From assembly GCF_009687845.1 (NCBI RefSeq), contig NZ_BLAD01000046.1:123870-187869 (forward strand): 64,000 bases of DNA, given 5' to 3'. Both the position numbers and the translations under genes were made by a program. Under the pieces are notes generated by a model. That model was not told the DNA's origin. It did not search any database and worked only from the letters and a program-made list of their open reading frames with translations. This document shows positions 1 through 10,345 of the stretch, piece by piece. Position 1 is the first letter of the stretch; each line of letters begins with the position of its first letter. Origin of the DNA: Acrocarpospora corrugata (GTDB lineage: Bacteria; Actinomycetota; Actinomycetes; Streptosporangiales; Streptosporangiaceae).

Positions 1-100
1 GAGGGCGGTCTACCGAACGGTACGGCAGCCGACCCGTTAGGGTCCGGTGTGGGCGGGAATTGCCAAAACCGGTGCGAAAAAACCAGAGGGGATCGAGCAG

Positions 101-2203
101 TTGAGCAGCGCAAGCCTTGAGTGGAGCGACCTCGATCGGCAGGCCGTCGACGTGGTGCGGGCCCTGGCGATGGACGCGGTGGAGAAGGCGGGCTCGGGCC
201 ACCCCGGCACCGCGATGAGCCTCGCCCCCGCCGCTTATCTTCTATTCCAGAAGACCATGCGACACGACCCATCCGACCCGACCTGGGTTGGCCGGGATAG
301 ATTCGTCCTTTCGTGCGGGCATTCGAGCCTGACGCTTTATATCCAACTCTATTTGTCCGGGTACGGCTTGACGCTGGACGACCTCCGCGGCCTGCGCCAG
401 TGGGACAGCCTCACCCCCGGCCACCCCGAGCACGGCCACACGGTCGGCGTGGAGACCACCACGGGCCCGCTCGGCCAGGGCGTCGGCAACGCGGTCGGGA
501 TGGCGATGGCCGCCCGCCGCGAGCGCGGCCTGTTCGACCCCGGCGCGGAACCCGGCGCCTCCCCCTTCGACCACCACATCTGGTGCATCGCCTCCGAGGG
601 TGACATCGAGGAGGGCATCAGCCACGAGGTCAGCGCCCTGGCCGCGCACCAGCAGCTGGGCAACCTGACCGTGCTGTTCGACTCCAACCACATCTCGATC
701 GAGGACGACACCCAGATCGCCCTCTCCGAGGACGTCGTCGCCCGCTACGAGGCCTACGGCTGGCACACCCAGACCGTCGACTGGACCGAGACCGGGGAGT
801 ACGTCGAGAACGTCCAGGCGCTCAACGAGGCGCTGGAGGCGGCCCGCGCCGAGACCGACCGGCCGTCCTTCATCCGGCTGCGCACCATCATCGGCTGGCC
901 CGCGCCGCACAAGCAGAACACCGGCAAGATCCACGGTTCCGCGCTGGGCGCCGACGAGGTGGCCGCCACCAAGCGGGTCCTCGGCATGGACCCCGAGCAG
1001 TCCTTCGCCGTCCCCGCCGACGTGCTGACGCACTCCCGCGCGGTGGTCGACCGGGGCCGGGCCGCCCACGCGCAGTGGGAGAAGGGCTACCTGGACTGGC
1101 GGGACGCCAACCCCGACCGGGCCGCCCTGTTCGACCGGATGGCCACCCGCACCCTCCCCGACGGCTGGGCGGCGGCGCTGCCCGGCTTCGAGGTGGGCTC
1201 CTCGATCGCCACCCGCAAGGCCTCAGGCGAGGTGCTGTCCGCGCTCGGCCCGGTGCTGCCGGAACTCTGGGGCGGCTCCGCCGACCTGGCCGAGTCCAAC
1301 AACACCACCATGAAGGGCCAGCCGTCCTTCATCCCCGAGGAGTTCCAGACCAAGGAGTTCCCCGGCAACCCGTACGGCCGGACGCTGCACTTCGGCATCC
1401 GCGAGCACGGCATGGGCTCGATCCTGAACGGCATCGCGCTGCACGGCGGCACCCGCCCGTACGGTGGCACGTTCCTGGTGTTCAGCGACTACATGCGCCC
1501 GGCGGTCCGGCTGGCCGCGCTGATGAAGCTGCCGGTCACCTACGTGTGGACGCACGACTCGATCGGCCTGGGCGAGGACGGCCCGACCCACCAGCCGGTC
1601 GAGCACCTGTGGGCGCTGCGCGCCATCCCCGGCCTGGACGTGGTCCGGCCGGCCGACGCCAACGAGACGGCCGCCGCCTGGCACGTCATCCTGGAGCACA
1701 ACGACCGCCCGGCCGCGCTGGCGCTGACCCGGCAGAACCTGCCCGTCTACCCGGGCACCGGGGACGCCGCCAAGGTCGCCAAGGGTGGCTACATCCTGGA
1801 GGAGGCGTCCAACGGCCAGCCCGAGGTGCTGCTGATCGGCACCGGCAGCGAGGTCGAGATCGCCGTGGAGGCGCGCAAGCTGCTGGAGGCGGAGGGCATT
1901 CCCACCCGGGTGGTGTCGATGCCGTGCGTGGAGTGGTTCCACGCCCAGGACGCGGCCTACCGGATGACCGTGCTGCCGCCGTCGGTTCCGGCCCGGGTGG
2001 CGGTCGAGGCGGGCATCGCGCTGGGCTGGCGGGAGTTCGTGGGAGACCATGGAAACGTGGTGAGCCTGGAGCACTTCGGCGCGTCCGCGCCGTACAAGAC
2101 CCTGTATCAGCAGTTCGGCCTGACGCCCGAGCGTGTGGTGGCCGCGGCCAAGGGCAGCATCGCGAAGCTGGGCGGCGACCCCGGCGAGACGACGGGAAAC
2201 TGA
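101..2203 (+). CDS. tkt: Transketolase
   Basis: Thiamine-diphosphate enzyme of the non-oxidative pentose phosphate pathway that moves two-carbon ketol units between sugar phosphates. The roughly 700-residue length is normal. The N-terminal GSGHPGT motif carries the active-site His near residue 34, EGDIEEG (166-172) with a downstream Asn is the ThDP/metal motif, and the C-terminal half has the GIREHGMG segment with the catalytic Glu. I chose the TTG at 101 because GAGGGG lies 9 nt upstream and the protein then begins like other actinobacterial transketolases; a GTG at 47 in the same frame would add 18 residues. First gene of a six-gene operon; the tal start follows one base after the stop. Confidence 0.95.
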   Translation: MSSASLEWSDLDRQAVDVVRALAMDAVEKAGSGHPGTAMSLAPAAYLLFQKTMRHDPSDPTWVGRDRFVLSCGHSSLTLYIQLYLSGYGLTLDDLRGLRQWDSLTPGHPEHGHTVGVETTTGPLGQGVGNAVGMAMAARRERGLFDPGAEPGASPFDHHIWCIASEGDIEEGISHEVSALAAHQQLGNLTVLFDSNHISIEDDTQIALSEDVVARYEAYGWHTQTVDWTETGEYVENVQALNEALEAARAETDRPSFIRLRTIIGWPAPHKQNTGKIHGSALGADEVAATKRVLGMDPEQSFAVPADVLTHSRAVVDRGRAAHAQWEKGYLDWRDANPDRAALFDRMATRTLPDGWAAALPGFEVGSSIATRKASGEVLSALGPVLPELWGGSADLAESNNTTMKGQPSFIPEEFQTKEFPGNPYGRTLHFGIREHGMGSILNGIALHGGTRPYGGTFLVFSDYMRPAVRLAALMKLPVTYVWTHDSIGLGEDGPTHQPVEHLWALRAIPGLDVVRPADANETAAAWHVILEHNDRPAALALTRQNLPVYPGTGDAAKVAKGGYILEEASNGQPEVLLIGTGSEVEIAVEARKLLEAEGIPTRVVSMPCVEWFHAQDAAYRMTVLPPSVPARVAVEAGIALGWREFVGDHGNVVSLEHFGASAPYKTLYQQFGLTPERVVAAAKGSIAKLGGDPGETTGN

Positions 2204-2204
2204 C

Positions 2205-3308
2205 ATGAGTGAGAATCTGAACAAGCTGACCGGCTTCGGCGTCTCGATCTGGCTGGACGACATCAGCCGGGATCGGCTCAAGAGCGGCAACCTCGCGGCG
2301 CTGATGCGCGACCAGCGGGTGACCGGCGTGACCTCCAACCCGACGATCTTCGCGGGGGCGCTGAGCAAGGGGGAGGCGTACCGCACCCAGCTGCACGACC
2401 TGGCCGTCCGGAAGGTCTCGGTGGACGAGGCGGTCCGGGCGATCACCACCTTCGACATCCGGTGGGCGGCCGACGTGCTGCGGCCGGTGTACGACGCGAC
2501 CGGCGGCGTGGACGGGCGGGTCTCCATCGAGGTGGATCCCCGGCTGGCCAAGGACACCGCGGCCACCATCGCCGAGGCGCGGGCGCTGTGGTGGCTGGTG
2601 GACCGGCCCAACCTGTTCATCAAGATCCCGGCGACCCTGGAGGGGCTGCCCGCGATCACCGCGGCCATCGCGGAGGGCATCAGCGTCAACGTCACGCTGA
2701 TCTTCTCGCTGGAGCGCTACCGCGGGGTCATGGAGGCCTGGCTGACCGGCCTGGAGCAGGCCCAGGCCAAGGGCATCCCGCTGGCCGGGATCGAGTCGGT
2801 GGCCTCGTTCTTCGTGAGCCGGGTGGACAGCGAGATCGACGCCAGGCTGGACAAGATCGGGACGCCGGAGGCGCTGGAGCTGAAGGGCAAGGCCGCGGTG
2901 GCCAACGCCCGGCTGGCGTACGCGGCCTTCGAAGAGGTCGTGAACTCGCCGCGCTGGCAGGCGCTGCGCGCGGCCGGGGCCCGGCCGCAGCGCCCGCTGT
3001 GGGCCTCCACCGGCACCAAGAACCCGGACTACCCGGACACGCTGTACGTGGACGAGTTGGTCACCGCCGGAACCGTGAACACGATGCCGGAGAAGACCCT
3101 CAACGCCGTCGCCGACCACGGCAAGATCTCCGGCGACACCATCCGGCCCTTCTACGAGAACGCCTGGAACGCCATGGCCGCGCTCAAGGAGGCCGGCATC
3201 GACTACGACGACGTGGTCCGGGTGCTGGAGGACGAGGGCGTCGACAAGTTCGCGGTGTCCTGGCAGGAACTGATCAACACCGTCCAGGCCGAGCTGGGGA
3301 AGGCCTGA
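2205..3308 (+). CDS. tal: Transaldolase
   Basis: Transfers a dihydroxyacetone unit between sedoheptulose-7-phosphate and glyceraldehyde-3-phosphate, completing the non-oxidative pentose phosphate branch with the upstream transketolase. 367 residues, typical of the long actinobacterial/cyanobacterial subfamily. TSNPTIF (43-49) is the family signature, and NLFIKIPAT holds the Schiff-base lysine at residue 140. The ATG at 2205 is one base after the tkt stop, so the two are probably translationally coupled; an in-frame upstream start lies inside tkt and was rejected. Confidence 0.96.
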   Translation: MSENLNKLTGFGVSIWLDDISRDRLKSGNLAALMRDQRVTGVTSNPTIFAGALSKGEAYRTQLHDLAVRKVSVDEAVRAITTFDIRWAADVLRPVYDATGGVDGRVSIEVDPRLAKDTAATIAEARALWWLVDRPNLFIKIPATLEGLPAITAAIAEGISVNVTLIFSLERYRGVMEAWLTGLEQAQAKGIPLAGIESVASFFVSRVDSEIDARLDKIGTPEALELKGKAAVANARLAYAAFEEVVNSPRWQALRAAGARPQRPLWASTGTKNPDYPDTLYVDELVTAGTVNTMPEKTLNAVADHGKISGDTIRPFYENAWNAMAALKEAGIDYDDVVRVLEDEGVDKFAVSWQELINTVQAELGKA

Positions 3309-3310
3309 TC

Positions 3311-4924
3311 ATGACCGTTGAGGTGTTTCCCGGCGACGCCGCCGAGGCCGTCGCGGAGGTGCGCGCCCGGCTGGTCGCCGACGGGGTCCCCGCCGCGCTG
3401 GCCGCCGGGTCGCCCGCGCTGTGGGGGCCGGCGGCGCAGCCAGAGGCGGAGATCCGGCTGGGCTGGCTGACCCTGCCGCAGACCAGCAGGGAGCTCCTGC
3501 CGGAGCTGGCCAAGCTGGTCGAGCGGGTCCGCGCCGAAGGGCTCGAACACGTGGTGCTGGCCGGGATGGGCGGCTCCTCGCTCGCCCCCGAGGTCATCTG
3601 CGCCACCGAGGACGTGCCGCTGACCGTGCTGGACACCACCGACCCCGGGCAGGTCCGCCGGGCGCTGGCCGACCGGCTCGACCGCACCATCCTGGTCGTG
3701 TCCAGCAAGAGCGGCGGCACCGTCGAGACCGACAGCCACCGCCGCATCTACGAGCAGGCGTTCCGGGACGCCGGGATCGACCCGGCCGGGCGGATCGTGG
3801 TCGTCACCGACCCGGGCTCGCCGCTGGAGAAGACCGCCACCGAACTCGGCTACCAGGTCTTCCTGGCCGACCCGAACGTGGGCGGCCGGTACAGCGCGCT
3901 GAGCGCGTTCGGCCTGGTGCCGAGCGCCCTGGCCGGCGCCGACGTGACGCGGCTGCTCGACGACGCCGCCGCGATCCAGCCGCTGCTGGGCCAGGACGAG
4001 GGCAACCCCGGCCTGGAGCTGGGCGCGCTGCTCGGCGGGATGGCGCTGGGCGGGCGGGACAAGCTGATCCTGCGCGACAGCCTGTCCGACATCAACGGCC
4101 TGCCGGACTGGATCGAGCAGCTGATCGCCGAATCCACCGGCAAGGAGGGCAAGGGCATCCTGCCGGTCGTCGGCGCGGAGGCGGCCGAGGCGCACGACCA
4201 GTATGTGGTCAACATCGGCGCCGAAGGCGACATCCGGGTCGAGGGCCCGCTCGGCGCGCAGTTCCTGGTCTGGGAGTACGCGACGGCGATCGCCGGGCAG
4301 GTGCTCGGGATCGACCCGTTCAACCAGCCGAACGTGGCCGAGTCCAAGGAGAACACCGCCAAGATCCTCGGCTCGGCTCCGGAGATCGGCGCGCCGCTGC
4401 TGGTCGACGGCCCGGTCGAGGTGTACGGCGAGCTGCACGGCCACCCGAAGAACCTGGCCGACGTGCTGACCGCGCTGCTGCAGGCGGTGCCCGCCGAAGG
4501 CTACCTGGCGATCATGGCGTACCTGGACCGGGAGGCGGCCTTCGACGCGGCGCCGCTCGGGGCCGGGGACTTCGAGCAGACCGCCGAGGCCTGGGCCGCC
4601 GCCGACGTGGCGACCCTGCGGTCGCTGCTGGACTACCGGACCACCCACGCGGTGACCTTCGGGTGGGGGCCCAGGTTCCTGCACTCGACCGGGCAGTACC
4701 ACAAGGGCGGTCCGCAGGTCGGGGTGTTCCTGCAGATCACCGGGGCGGTCACGGACGACGTGGCGGTGCCGGGCAAGCCGTACACGCTGGGACAGTTGCA
4801 ATTCGCGCAGGCCCTGGGGGACATCGGGGCGCTACGGTCCCGTAACCGGCCCGCCGTACGGTTGCATCTGACCGATCGGGAGGCTGGGGTAGCCCATCTG
4901 CTCGCCGTCGCCGAGGAGCTCTGA
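3311..4924 (+). CDS. pgi: Glucose-6-phosphate isomerase
   Basis: Interconverts glucose-6-phosphate and fructose-6-phosphate, linking glycolysis to the oxidative pentose phosphate branch encoded just downstream. 537 residues. The SIS-type fold is visible: GMGGSSLAPEV (85-95) and the phosphate-binding SSKSGGT (131-137), then a conserved QP-N-ESK segment in the second half. The ATG is two bases after the tal stop. It belongs to the divergent actinobacterial PGI subfamily found in tkt-tal-zwf clusters rather than the E. coli type, so the assignment rests on motifs plus context. Confidence 0.9.
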   Translation: MTVEVFPGDAAEAVAEVRARLVADGVPAALAAGSPALWGPAAQPEAEIRLGWLTLPQTSRELLPELAKLVERVRAEGLEHVVLAGMGGSSLAPEVICATEDVPLTVLDTTDPGQVRRALADRLDRTILVVSSKSGGTVETDSHRRIYEQAFRDAGIDPAGRIVVVTDPGSPLEKTATELGYQVFLADPNVGGRYSALSAFGLVPSALAGADVTRLLDDAAAIQPLLGQDEGNPGLELGALLGGMALGGRDKLILRDSLSDINGLPDWIEQLIAESTGKEGKGILPVVGAEAAEAHDQYVVNIGAEGDIRVEGPLGAQFLVWEYATAIAGQVLGIDPFNQPNVAESKENTAKILGSAPEIGAPLLVDGPVEVYGELHGHPKNLADVLTALLQAVPAEGYLAIMAYLDREAAFDAAPLGAGDFEQTAEAWAAADVATLRSLLDYRTTHAVTFGWGPRFLHSTGQYHKGGPQVGVFLQITGAVTDDVAVPGKPYTLGQLQFAQALGDIGALRSRNRPAVRLHLTDREAGVAHLLAVAEEL

Positions 4925-4927
4925 GCA

Positions 4928-6544
4928 ATGGCACGCACTAATGGGGGCAAACAAGCCGCCATTTCGGAAGACGCGCAGATGGCCGCCGCCGCCGTGGCGA
5001 CCACTGCCACCACCGACGAGGTGTTGGAGAGCAATCCGCTGCGGGACCCGCGGGACAAGCGGCTGCCGCGCGTCGCCGGGCCGTGCGTGCTGGTCCTGTT
5101 CGGGGTGACGGGCGACCTGGCCAAGCGCAAGCTGCTGCCCGCCATCTACGACCTGGGCAACCGGGGGCTGCTGCCGCCCGGCTTCTCGCTGGTCGGGTTC
5201 GCCAGGCGGGACTGGGCGCACGAGGACTTCGCGCAGGTCACCTACGAGGCGGTGAAGCAGTACGCGCGCACCCCGTTCCGGGACGAGGTCTGGAAGCAGA
5301 TCTGCGAGGGCATCCACTTCTGCCCCGGCGAGTTCCACGACGACGGCGCGTTCGACGTGCTCTCGATGATGCTGAAGGAGATCGACGAGACCCGGGGCAC
5401 CGGCGGCAACTACGCCTTCTACCTGTCGGTCCCGCCGAAGTTCTTCCCGACCGTGGTCGAGCAGCTGAAGCGCACCGGCCTGGCCAAGGCGCCCGACGGC
5501 TCCTGGCGCCGGGTGGTGATCGAGAAGCCGTTCGGGCACGACCTGAAGAGCGCGCAGGAGCTGAACGCGATCACCAGCGCGGTCTTCCCGGAGAGCTCGG
5601 TCTTCCGGATCGACCACTACCTGGGCAAGGAGACCGTCCAGAACATCCTGGCGCTCCGCTTCGCCAACACGCTGTACGAGCCGATCTGGAACCGCGGCTA
5701 CGTCGACCACGTGCAGATCACGATGGCCGAGGACATCGGGATCGGCAGCCGGGCCGGCTACTACGACGGCATCGGCGCGGCCAGGGACGTCATCCAGAAC
5801 CACCTGCTCCAGCTGCTGGCGCTGGTCGCGATGGAGGATCCGACCTCCTTCGACGCCCAGTCGCTGCGCCGCGAGAAGGAGAAGGTCCTCAAATCGGTCC
5901 GGCTGCCCGACGATCTGGGCCTGGAGACCATCCGGGGCCAGTACACGGCGGGCTGGCAGGGCGGCGAGAAGGTCATCGGCTACCTGGAGGAAGAGGGCAT
6001 CCCGGCCGACTCGATGACCGACACGTACGCGGCCATCAAGCTGGAGGTGGCCAACCGGCGCTGGGCGGGCGTGCCGTTCTACCTGCGCGCCGGCAAGCGC
6101 CTCGGCCGCCGGGTGACCGAGGTGGCCGTGGTGTTCGAGCGGGCGCCGCACCTGCCGTTCAGCAAGGACGACACCGAGATCCTGGGCCAGAACGCGCTGG
6201 TGATCCGGGTTCAGCCGGATGAGGGGATCACGGTCAGGTTCGGGTCGAAGGTGCCGGGGACGGCGATGGAGGTCCGGGACGTCTCGATGGACTTCGCCTA
6301 CGGCGAGTCGTTCATGGAGAGCTCCCCGGAGGCGTACGAGCGGCTGCTGCTGGACGTGCTGATCGGCGACCCGCCGCTCTTCCCGCACCAGCGGGAGGTG
6401 GAGCTGTCCTGGCAGATCCTCGACCCGATCGAGGACTACTGGGCGACCCACGGCCGTCCCGAGGGTTACCCGGCCGGAACCTGGGGCCCCCCTGCGGCGG
6501 ACGCCATGCTGGCCCGCGACGGACGCGTCTGGAGGCGGCTGTGA
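4928..6544 (+). CDS. zwf: Glucose-6-phosphate dehydrogenase
   Basis: Oxidises glucose-6-phosphate to 6-phosphogluconolactone, producing NADPH. 538 residues with a variable N-terminal extension of about 50 residues. The Rossmann motif GVTGDLAKRKL lies at 59-69 and the active-site RIDHYLGK at 227-234 (catalytic His about 230). ATG three bases after the pgi stop; the end overlaps the opcA start by 4 nt, as expected for an enzyme and its partner protein made together. Confidence 0.97.
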   Translation: MARTNGGKQAAISEDAQMAAAAVATTATTDEVLESNPLRDPRDKRLPRVAGPCVLVLFGVTGDLAKRKLLPAIYDLGNRGLLPPGFSLVGFARRDWAHEDFAQVTYEAVKQYARTPFRDEVWKQICEGIHFCPGEFHDDGAFDVLSMMLKEIDETRGTGGNYAFYLSVPPKFFPTVVEQLKRTGLAKAPDGSWRRVVIEKPFGHDLKSAQELNAITSAVFPESSVFRIDHYLGKETVQNILALRFANTLYEPIWNRGYVDHVQITMAEDIGIGSRAGYYDGIGAARDVIQNHLLQLLALVAMEDPTSFDAQSLRREKEKVLKSVRLPDDLGLETIRGQYTAGWQGGEKVIGYLEEEGIPADSMTDTYAAIKLEVANRRWAGVPFYLRAGKRLGRRVTEVAVVFERAPHLPFSKDDTEILGQNALVIRVQPDEGITVRFGSKVPGTAMEVRDVSMDFAYGESFMESSPEAYERLLLDVLIGDPPLFPHQREVELSWQILDPIEDYWATHGRPEGYPAGTWGPPAADAMLARDGRVWRRL

Positions 6545-7452
6545 CCAGCTTCAATCTGACCGACACGCAGGCGTCGAAGATCTCTTCGACGCTGACCAAG
6601 CTGCGCCACCAGATGGGCGCCCCCGCGGTGGGCATGGTGCTCACGCTGGTGGTCGTCTGCGACGAGGCCGGGCAGTACGACTCGGTCCGGGCCGCCACCG
6701 AGGCGGCCAGGGAGCACCCGTCCAGGATCCTGGTGGTGATCGGCCGCGACCCGAAGGAGCCCAACCGGCTCGACGCGGAACTGCGGGTCGGCGAGTCCTC
6801 GCCCGGCGAGGTCGTGCTGCTCCGCCTGTACGGGGAGCTGACCAAGCACGCCGAGTCGGTGATCAGCCCGCTGCTGCTGACCGACACGCCGGTGGTGGTC
6901 TGGTGGCCCGGCGGCGCCCCCGACGTCCCCGCCGGCGACAAGGTCGGCAAACTGGCCAGCCGCCGGATCACGGACGCGCACGCGTCCCGCGACTCGGTGA
7001 AGGCCATCGTCGGCCGCTGCGGCGGTTACGTGCCCGGTGACACCGACCTGGCCTGGACCCGGCTGACCACCTGGCGTTCGCTGCTGGCCGCGGCGTTCGA
7101 CCAGAACGTCGGCAGGGTCAAGAAGGGCCTCGTCGAGGCGTCGCCCGGTCACGCCAGCGCGACCCTGCTCGCGTCCTGGCTGTCGGACCGGCTCGACGCG
7201 CCCATCGAGGTGGGCGAGTCGTCCGGCCCCGGCCTGACCGCGGTGCGGCTCACCCTGGCCTCCGGCGGCGACCTGACCCTGACCCGGTCGGACGCACGCC
7301 TGGCCACGCTGTCCCGCCCGGGCCAGCCGGACCGCCGGGTGGCGCTGGCCCGCCGCCCCACCTCGGAGCTGCTCGCCGAGGAGCTGCGCCGCCTGGACCC
7401 GGACGAGATCTACGCCGCCACGCTGCGGCATCTGGCCGGCGGCACCAAGTAA
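6541..7452 (+). CDS. opcA: OpcA, glucose-6-phosphate dehydrogenase assembly protein
   Basis: 303-residue OpcA-family protein. In cyanobacteria and actinobacteria OpcA binds glucose-6-phosphate dehydrogenase and promotes its assembly or activity. Evidence is family-level sequence character (a conserved DTPVVVWWPG segment and C-terminal LRRLDPDEIYAATLRHL) plus its invariant position directly after zwf. The GTG start lies in a GTGA overlap with the zwf stop. No catalytic motif is expected. Confidence 0.93.
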   Translation: MTSFNLTDTQASKISSTLTKLRHQMGAPAVGMVLTLVVVCDEAGQYDSVRAATEAAREHPSRILVVIGRDPKEPNRLDAELRVGESSPGEVVLLRLYGELTKHAESVISPLLLTDTPVVVWWPGGAPDVPAGDKVGKLASRRITDAHASRDSVKAIVGRCGGYVPGDTDLAWTRLTTWRSLLAAAFDQNVGRVKKGLVEASPGHASATLLASWLSDRLDAPIEVGESSGPGLTAVRLTLASGGDLTLTRSDARLATLSRPGQPDRRVALARRPTSELLAEELRRLDPDEIYAATLRHLAGGTK

Positions 7453-7457
7453 GTCCC

Positions 7458-7483
7458 GCCGGGCCCCTTCACGGGGGTCCGGC
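7458..7483 (+). terminator. Hairpin between opcA and pgl (attenuator or processing site)
   Basis: Ten-base-pair stem (arms 7458-7467 and 7474-7483, one G-T wobble) with a 6-nt loop in the 51-nt opcA-pgl gap. No T-tract follows, and the pgl Shine-Dalgarno AAGGAAG begins about 9 nt later. It looks like a partial attenuator or mRNA-stabilising hairpin rather than a full terminator. Confidence 0.4.
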
Positions 7484-7503
7484 GCTGTTCTAAGGAAGTC
7501 ATC

Positions 7504-8247
7504 GTGATCCTGGTCCACGACAACGCCGAAATCCTGGCGCAGGCGGTGGCGGCCCGGCTGATCACCCGCCTGGTGGACGTGCAGGCCGCCCGGGGTTCGG
7601 CGCATCTGGTCCTGACCGGCGGCACGCTCGGCATCGCCGCGCTCGCCGCCGTGGCAGCCTCCCCCGCCAGGGACGCGGTCGACTGGCGCGCCCTGGACCT
7701 GTGGTGGGGCGACGAACGATTCCTGCCCGCCGGGGACCCGGACCGCAACGAGACCCAGGCCAGGGAGGCCCTGCTCGACCAGGTCGGCCTGACCCCGTCG
7801 CGGGTCCACCCGATGGGCCGCGCCGGCGCCGGTCAGACCGCGGAGGAGGCCGCCGACGCCTACGCGGCCGAACTCGCCAAAGCCGCCTCTCCGGAAGACC
7901 TTGTGCCGTCCTTCGACATCCTGCTGCTGGGCCTGGGGCCCGACACGCACGTCGCGTCCCTGTTCCCCGGCCATCCCGCCCTCCACGAGGAGGAGCGCCC
8001 GGTGGTGGCCGTGCACGACTCCCCCAAGCCGCCGCCCACCCGGATCTCCCTCACCTTCCCGGCCATTCAGGCCGCCCGCGAGGTCTGGCTGGTCGCCGCC
8101 GGCGCGGAGAAGGCCGACGCCGTCCACCTGGCCCTCACCGCCGGCCATCTCCAGGCCCCCGCCGCCGGGGCCCGCGGCCGCGAGCGCACCCTGTTCCTGC
8201 TGGATCGCGCCGCCGCCACCAGGATCCCCCCGGGCACTTCTCCTTAA
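7504..8247 (+). CDS. pgl: 6-phosphogluconolactonase
   Basis: Hydrolyses 6-phosphogluconolactone, the Zwf product, to 6-phosphogluconate. 247 residues of the NagB/DevB-type fold: GGTLGI (39-44), WWGDERF (67-73) and a later LGLGPDTHVASLFPGHP segment that is diagnostic for 6PGL. GTG start with AAGGAAG upstream. Last gene of the tkt operon; 6-phosphogluconate dehydrogenase (gnd) is not in the window. Confidence 0.95.
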   Translation: MILVHDNAEILAQAVAARLITRLVDVQAARGSAHLVLTGGTLGIAALAAVAASPARDAVDWRALDLWWGDERFLPAGDPDRNETQAREALLDQVGLTPSRVHPMGRAGAGQTAEEAADAYAAELAKAASPEDLVPSFDILLLGLGPDTHVASLFPGHPALHEEERPVVAVHDSPKPPPTRISLTFPAIQAAREVWLVAAGAEKADAVHLALTAGHLQAPAAGARGRERTLFLLDRAAATRIPPGTSP

Positions 8248-8325
8248 AGACTGTTTGACCTGGGCATATCGCTTCCCGATCGGGGTGTTCTCGTAATTGA
8301 GTCACGCGATTGGGGGATCGGGAGC

Positions 8326-10149
8326 ATGTGTGGAATCACCGGGTGGGTGGATTACGATCGCGACCTGAGCGGGGCCACCAGGATCGCGCAGGCGATGACG
8401 GACACGATGGCCTGCCGGGGGCCCGACGACGAAGGGCTCTGGACGGCCCCGCACGCCGCCATCGGCCACCGCAGGCTGGCCATCATCGACCTCGCCGGCG
8501 GCCGGCAGCCGATGATCGCCGAGGAGCTGGCGGTGCTCACCTACAGCGGCGAGGTCTACAACTTCCAGGAACTCCGCCGGGAGCTGGAAGCCCACGGCCA
8601 CCGGTTCCGCACCCAGAGCGACACCGAGGTCGTGCTGCGCGCCTACCTCGAATGGGGCGACGACCTGGCCGACCACCTCAACGGCATGTACGCCTTCGCC
8701 ATCTGGGACGTCCGGCGCGAGGAACTCCTGCTGGTCAGGGACCGGATGGGGATCAAGCCGCTCTACTACTACCCGACCCACCACGGCGTCCTGTTCGGCT
8801 CGGAGCCGAAGGCGATCCTCGCCAACCCGCTGACCGAGCGGGTGGTCGACGAGGACGGGCTGCGGGAGCTGCTGGCGTTCGTCAAGACGCCGGAGCACGC
8901 CATCTTCAAGGGCATGTACGAGGTGCGGCCCGGCCAGATCGTCAAAGTGACCCGCGCGGGCCTCACCAAGCGGCGCTACTGGCAGCTGTCGTCCTACCAG
9001 CACGCCGACGACGTCCCGGCCACCGTGGCGACCGTGCGCGGGCTGCTGGACGACATCATCACCAGGCAGCTGATCAGCGACGTGCCGCTGTGCACGCTGC
9101 TCTCCGGCGGCCTGGACTCCAGCGCGGTCACCGCGATCGCCGCCAGGGAACTGCGGGAGCAGGGGCTCGGCAAGGTCCGGTCCTTCTCCGTCGACTTCGT
9201 CGGCTACACCGAGCATTTCAAGCCGGACGCGACCCGGTCCACGCCGGACACGCCGTACGTGCATGATCTGGTCGCCCACGTCGGCGCCGAGCACACCGAC
9301 ATCGTGCTCGACTCCGCCGACCTGATGGACCCGGCCGTCCGGGCCGCCGTGCTGGGCGCCCGCGACCTGCCGACCGGGCTGGGCGACATGGACACCTCGC
9401 TCTACCTGCTCTTCAAGGCCATCCGGGGGCATTCCACGGTGGCCCTGTCCGGCGAGTCGGCCGACGAGGTCTTCGGGGGCTACCAGTGGTTCCACGACCC
9501 CGTCGCGGTCAACGGCGACACCTTCCCGTGGCTGCTGACGGCGGACATCAACGGCGCGTCCAACTTCGATCTGCTGGACCGCGACCTGCTCCGCTCCCTG
9601 GATCTGCCCGGCTACCGGGCCGACAGCTACCGGCAGGCGCTCGCCGAAGTGCCCCGCCTCCCGGGCGAAACCGGCCTCGAACGGCGGATGCGGGAGATCA
9701 GTTACCTCAACCTGACCCGCTTCGTCCAGATCCTGCTCGACCGCAAGGACCGGATGAGCATGGCCGTCGGCCTGGAGGTCCGTGTCCCGTTCTGCGACCA
9801 CCGCCTGGTCGAGTACGTCTTCAACGCTCCCTGGGCCATGAAGACCTTCGACGGCCGCGAGAAGAGCCTGCTCCGCGCGGCCTGCTCCGACATTCTCCCT
9901 GAGTCGGTGCTGCAGCGGGTCAAGAGCCCGTATCCGTCGACTCAGGACCCCGGCTACGACGAAGCCGTCCGTGCCAAGGCCCGTGACCTGCTCCGCGACG
10001 AGCATCTGCCCAGCGAGCAGCTCATCGACGTCAAGGCAGCACGCGCCATGCTCGACCGGCCGGCGGACGAGAGTCACCGGGCGCCGCTGGAGCGCATGCT
10101 CAGGCTCGACGCCTGGCTCAGGGACTACGAGATCAAGCTGAGCCTCTGA
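8326..10149 (+). CDS. asnB: Asparagine synthetase (glutamine-hydrolysing)
   Basis: Converts aspartate to asparagine with ATP and glutamine. 607 residues. The class II amidotransferase domain begins with Cys2 (MCGITGW), which needs Met removal to become the nucleophile, and has the RGPDDEG segment. The synthetase domain has the ATP-pyrophosphatase loop SGGLDSS at 260-266. The start is therefore certain. It has its own 78-nt upstream region after pgl, and its 3' end overlaps the convergent small gene by 17 nt. No biosynthetic cluster partners adjoin it, so primary metabolism is likelier than peptide tailoring. Confidence 0.93.
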   Translation: MCGITGWVDYDRDLSGATRIAQAMTDTMACRGPDDEGLWTAPHAAIGHRRLAIIDLAGGRQPMIAEELAVLTYSGEVYNFQELRRELEAHGHRFRTQSDTEVVLRAYLEWGDDLADHLNGMYAFAIWDVRREELLLVRDRMGIKPLYYYPTHHGVLFGSEPKAILANPLTERVVDEDGLRELLAFVKTPEHAIFKGMYEVRPGQIVKVTRAGLTKRRYWQLSSYQHADDVPATVATVRGLLDDIITRQLISDVPLCTLLSGGLDSSAVTAIAARELREQGLGKVRSFSVDFVGYTEHFKPDATRSTPDTPYVHDLVAHVGAEHTDIVLDSADLMDPAVRAAVLGARDLPTGLGDMDTSLYLLFKAIRGHSTVALSGESADEVFGGYQWFHDPVAVNGDTFPWLLTADINGASNFDLLDRDLLRSLDLPGYRADSYRQALAEVPRLPGETGLERRMREISYLNLTRFVQILLDRKDRMSMAVGLEVRVPFCDHRLVEYVFNAPWAMKTFDGREKSLLRAACSDILPESVLQRVKSPYPSTQDPGYDEAVRAKARDLLRDEHLPSEQLIDVKAARAMLDRPADESHRAPLERMLRLDAWLRDYEIKLSL

Positions 10150-10345
10150 ATCGCCATACGACGAGCACCGCGATCAGCGTTGCCGCCCCGACGGCCAGCC
10201 ACGCTGATCTCGGTACGTCCTCGGCCCCGACCTCGATCTCGGACGGCCATGCGCCCATGTGCCCGTGGATGGTGACCCGCGATCGGCGCACCTCGATCCT
10301 GTCCACCTTGTACGGAAATGTGCCGACCGGTGAGGAGACCTTCAT
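10133..10345 (-). CDS. Small single-pass membrane protein of the glycerol-type operon
   Basis: 70 residues. The N-terminal 45 residues look beta-rich and hydrophilic; a single transmembrane helix spans about 48-66, ending in a short basic tail (WRFRG). The ATG overlaps the upstream flavoprotein stop by 4 nt (ATGA), so it is the last gene of a kinase-GlpA-GlpB-like operon. I recognise no family. Position and topology suggest a membrane anchor for the two soluble flavoproteins, the job GlpC does in E. coli GlpABC, but it has no cysteines, so it cannot be an iron-sulfur GlpC or DUF1667 homologue. Function is inference. Confidence 0.7.
   Translation of the reverse strand: MKVSSPVGTFPYKVDRIEVRRSRVTIHGHMGAWPSEIEVGAEDVPRSAWLAVGAATLIAVLVVWRFRGSA

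Noticed and set aside
8326..10149. asnB as part of a peptide or beta-lactam biosynthetic cluster
   Set aside because: No biosynthetic neighbours; both enzyme domains look complete and ordinary.
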